A DNA stretch of 64,000 nucleotides. It comes from Brachyhypopomus gauderio (taxonomy: Eukaryota; Chordata; Actinopteri; Gymnotiformes; Hypopomidae). The stretch covers positions 20,539,645 through 20,603,644 of the forward strand of contig NC_135226.1 in NCBI RefSeq assembly GCF_052324685.1, given 5' to 3'. The notes below the pieces were generated by a model. It saw only the letters and a list, made by a program, of their open reading frames with translations. It made no database searches and was not told where the DNA came from. The position numbers and the translations under genes are program-made. This document shows positions 63,349 through 64,000 of the stretch, one piece after another (the stretch's first letter is position 1; each line of letters begins with the position of its first letter).

Positions 63349-63370
63349 ACTCTGTCTCTCATTCTCTCTC

Positions 63371-63403
<33 letters not shown>

Positions 63404-63404
63404 T
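63310..63404. repeat. (CT)n microsatellite
   Basis: Two CT runs directly after the stop codon of the right-edge exon. Confidence 0.96.
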
Positions 63405-64000
63405 TAGATGTGACTGTGAATACTGGCGTCATGCACAATAGGCAGGTCTTCTGCATGTGATTGGGTGGGGCCGGCCACTGGAAGGCGGGGCTTCCGCGTC
63501 AAGCTTCGCAGGAGTGGTGGAGAGGATGAGGGCGGGGTTGATACTGGCGAATGAGGGCTCGTGGGTGGAGAGGGGACAGGGGTGCGGGGGTATCTTCGTC
63601 CTGAAGGGCCATAAGCGTCTGGAGAGGTGTCTGGGAGCGGGTAGGTGCCGGGATAGTGGGGCGGGCCGTGGGGGTCCACAGGGTGCATGTAGTTACACGG
63701 GGGTTCCTCCTCCCCCTCAGCAAAGTCCTACACATATATTAGACGTGACAGACAGCTCAGTGCACCAACTCAAAGTGAAGTATGTTTCTATCTTCACGAG
63801 ATACAATGGGGGTTCAAAAAAGTTGCTCTTACCGTTTCTTTCAAAACATACAAACCTCCTGGGTTTTTGCGATTATGGTAATTTCTTCCTGGAACAATAT
63901 CGACTGCAACTACAAAGTATGTACAAATTTATTGCTAGTCTTCAAAACAACAGAAGACGATTGTAAAGGCAGTGAGCTGCGTTTTGGAGTCTTACCTTCG
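63404..64000 (-). CDS. Terminal coding exon of an unrecognised, proline-rich protein (partial)
   Basis: The right edge reads, on the minus strand, CGAAG|GTAAGACTCC: the last five bases of an exon (63996-64000) with a strong splice donor. The next acceptor, ATGTGTAG at 63728-63735, opens a frame of 107 residues (63404-63727) ending in a stop. It begins DFAEGEEEPPCNYMHPVD, continues HGPPHYPGTYPLPDTSPDAY, and becomes a Pro/Ser/Arg-rich tail ending DASIHSHI. Joining in phase 0 makes the preceding codon AAG. GPPHY contains a PPxY motif of the type bound by WW domains, so a cytoplasmic tail of a membrane protein is possible, but I do not recognise the family. A second frame over the same bases is also open for 78 codons, so the exon call rests on the splice signals and composition. 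A minus-strand AATAAA at 62697-62702 could end the transcript. Confidence 0.42.

Larger units (their letters stand above)
61355..63403. other. Interval between the 29-bp array and the right-edge gene
   Basis: AT-rich DNA with a TAGTATTAATACTACACTAAAG-like repeat (61.74-61.86 kb), a 32-bp minisatellite (62.16-62.51 kb) and a CT tract (63.31-63.40 kb). It may include the 3' untranslated region of the minus-strand gene at the right edge. No gene seen. Confidence 0.5.

Overview
The window is nuclear DNA from a teleost fish, probably an otophysan (catfish, characin or electric-fish grade; inference). The genes are vertebrate, intron-split and unusually full of dinucleotide microsatellites and short-unit minisatellites. 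Dispersed repeats include a tRNA-derived SINE and two copies of a 'Ca-Ca-Agt-rich' element of a kind I associate with otophysan genomes. No prokaryotic operon, CRISPR array or viral gene is visible.

Every gene I can support lies on the minus strand, so genes read right to left. 1-19.4 kb: 5' end of ARHGEF12 (RhoGEF): start exon at 18.87 kb, second exon at 5.4 kb, PDZ-domain exon at 0.7 kb; the rest lies off the left edge. 20.6-23.8 kb: TLCD5 (TMEM136), a TLC-domain membrane protein, two coding exons. 25.2-34.5 kb: OAF (out at first), four exons, secreted protein. 34.6-47.4 kb: gene desert dominated by repeats. 47.4-54.85 kb: PDE9A (cGMP phosphodiesterase), 18 coding exons resolved with consistent reading phase, 523 residues. 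55-63.4 kb: repeat-rich 5' flank with a 4.2-kb array of a 29-bp unit. 63.4-64 kb: last coding exon, plus five bases of the preceding exon, of an unrecognised minus-strand gene.

The order ARHGEF12-TLCD5-OAF matches, as I recall it, human 11q23.3 read backwards, except that POU2F3, which lies between OAF and TLCD5 in human, is missing: only about 2.5 kb separates the OAF stop from the TLCD5 start codon. PDE9A is on chromosome 21 in human, so its place next to OAF is a lineage-specific junction. The genes do not form one pathway; they are an ordinary syntenic block.

I see no wholly new gene system. The most interesting observations are: a 33-bp tandem repeat that copies the splice donor of a PDE9A N-terminal exon, in frame and without stops; two introns that need GC-AG splicing; a hAT-type MITE with a perfect 8-bp target-site duplication inside a minisatellite; three unrelated minisatellites whose units each carry the E-box CACGTG; and a 29-bp array with a 112-bp higher-order period at both ends.
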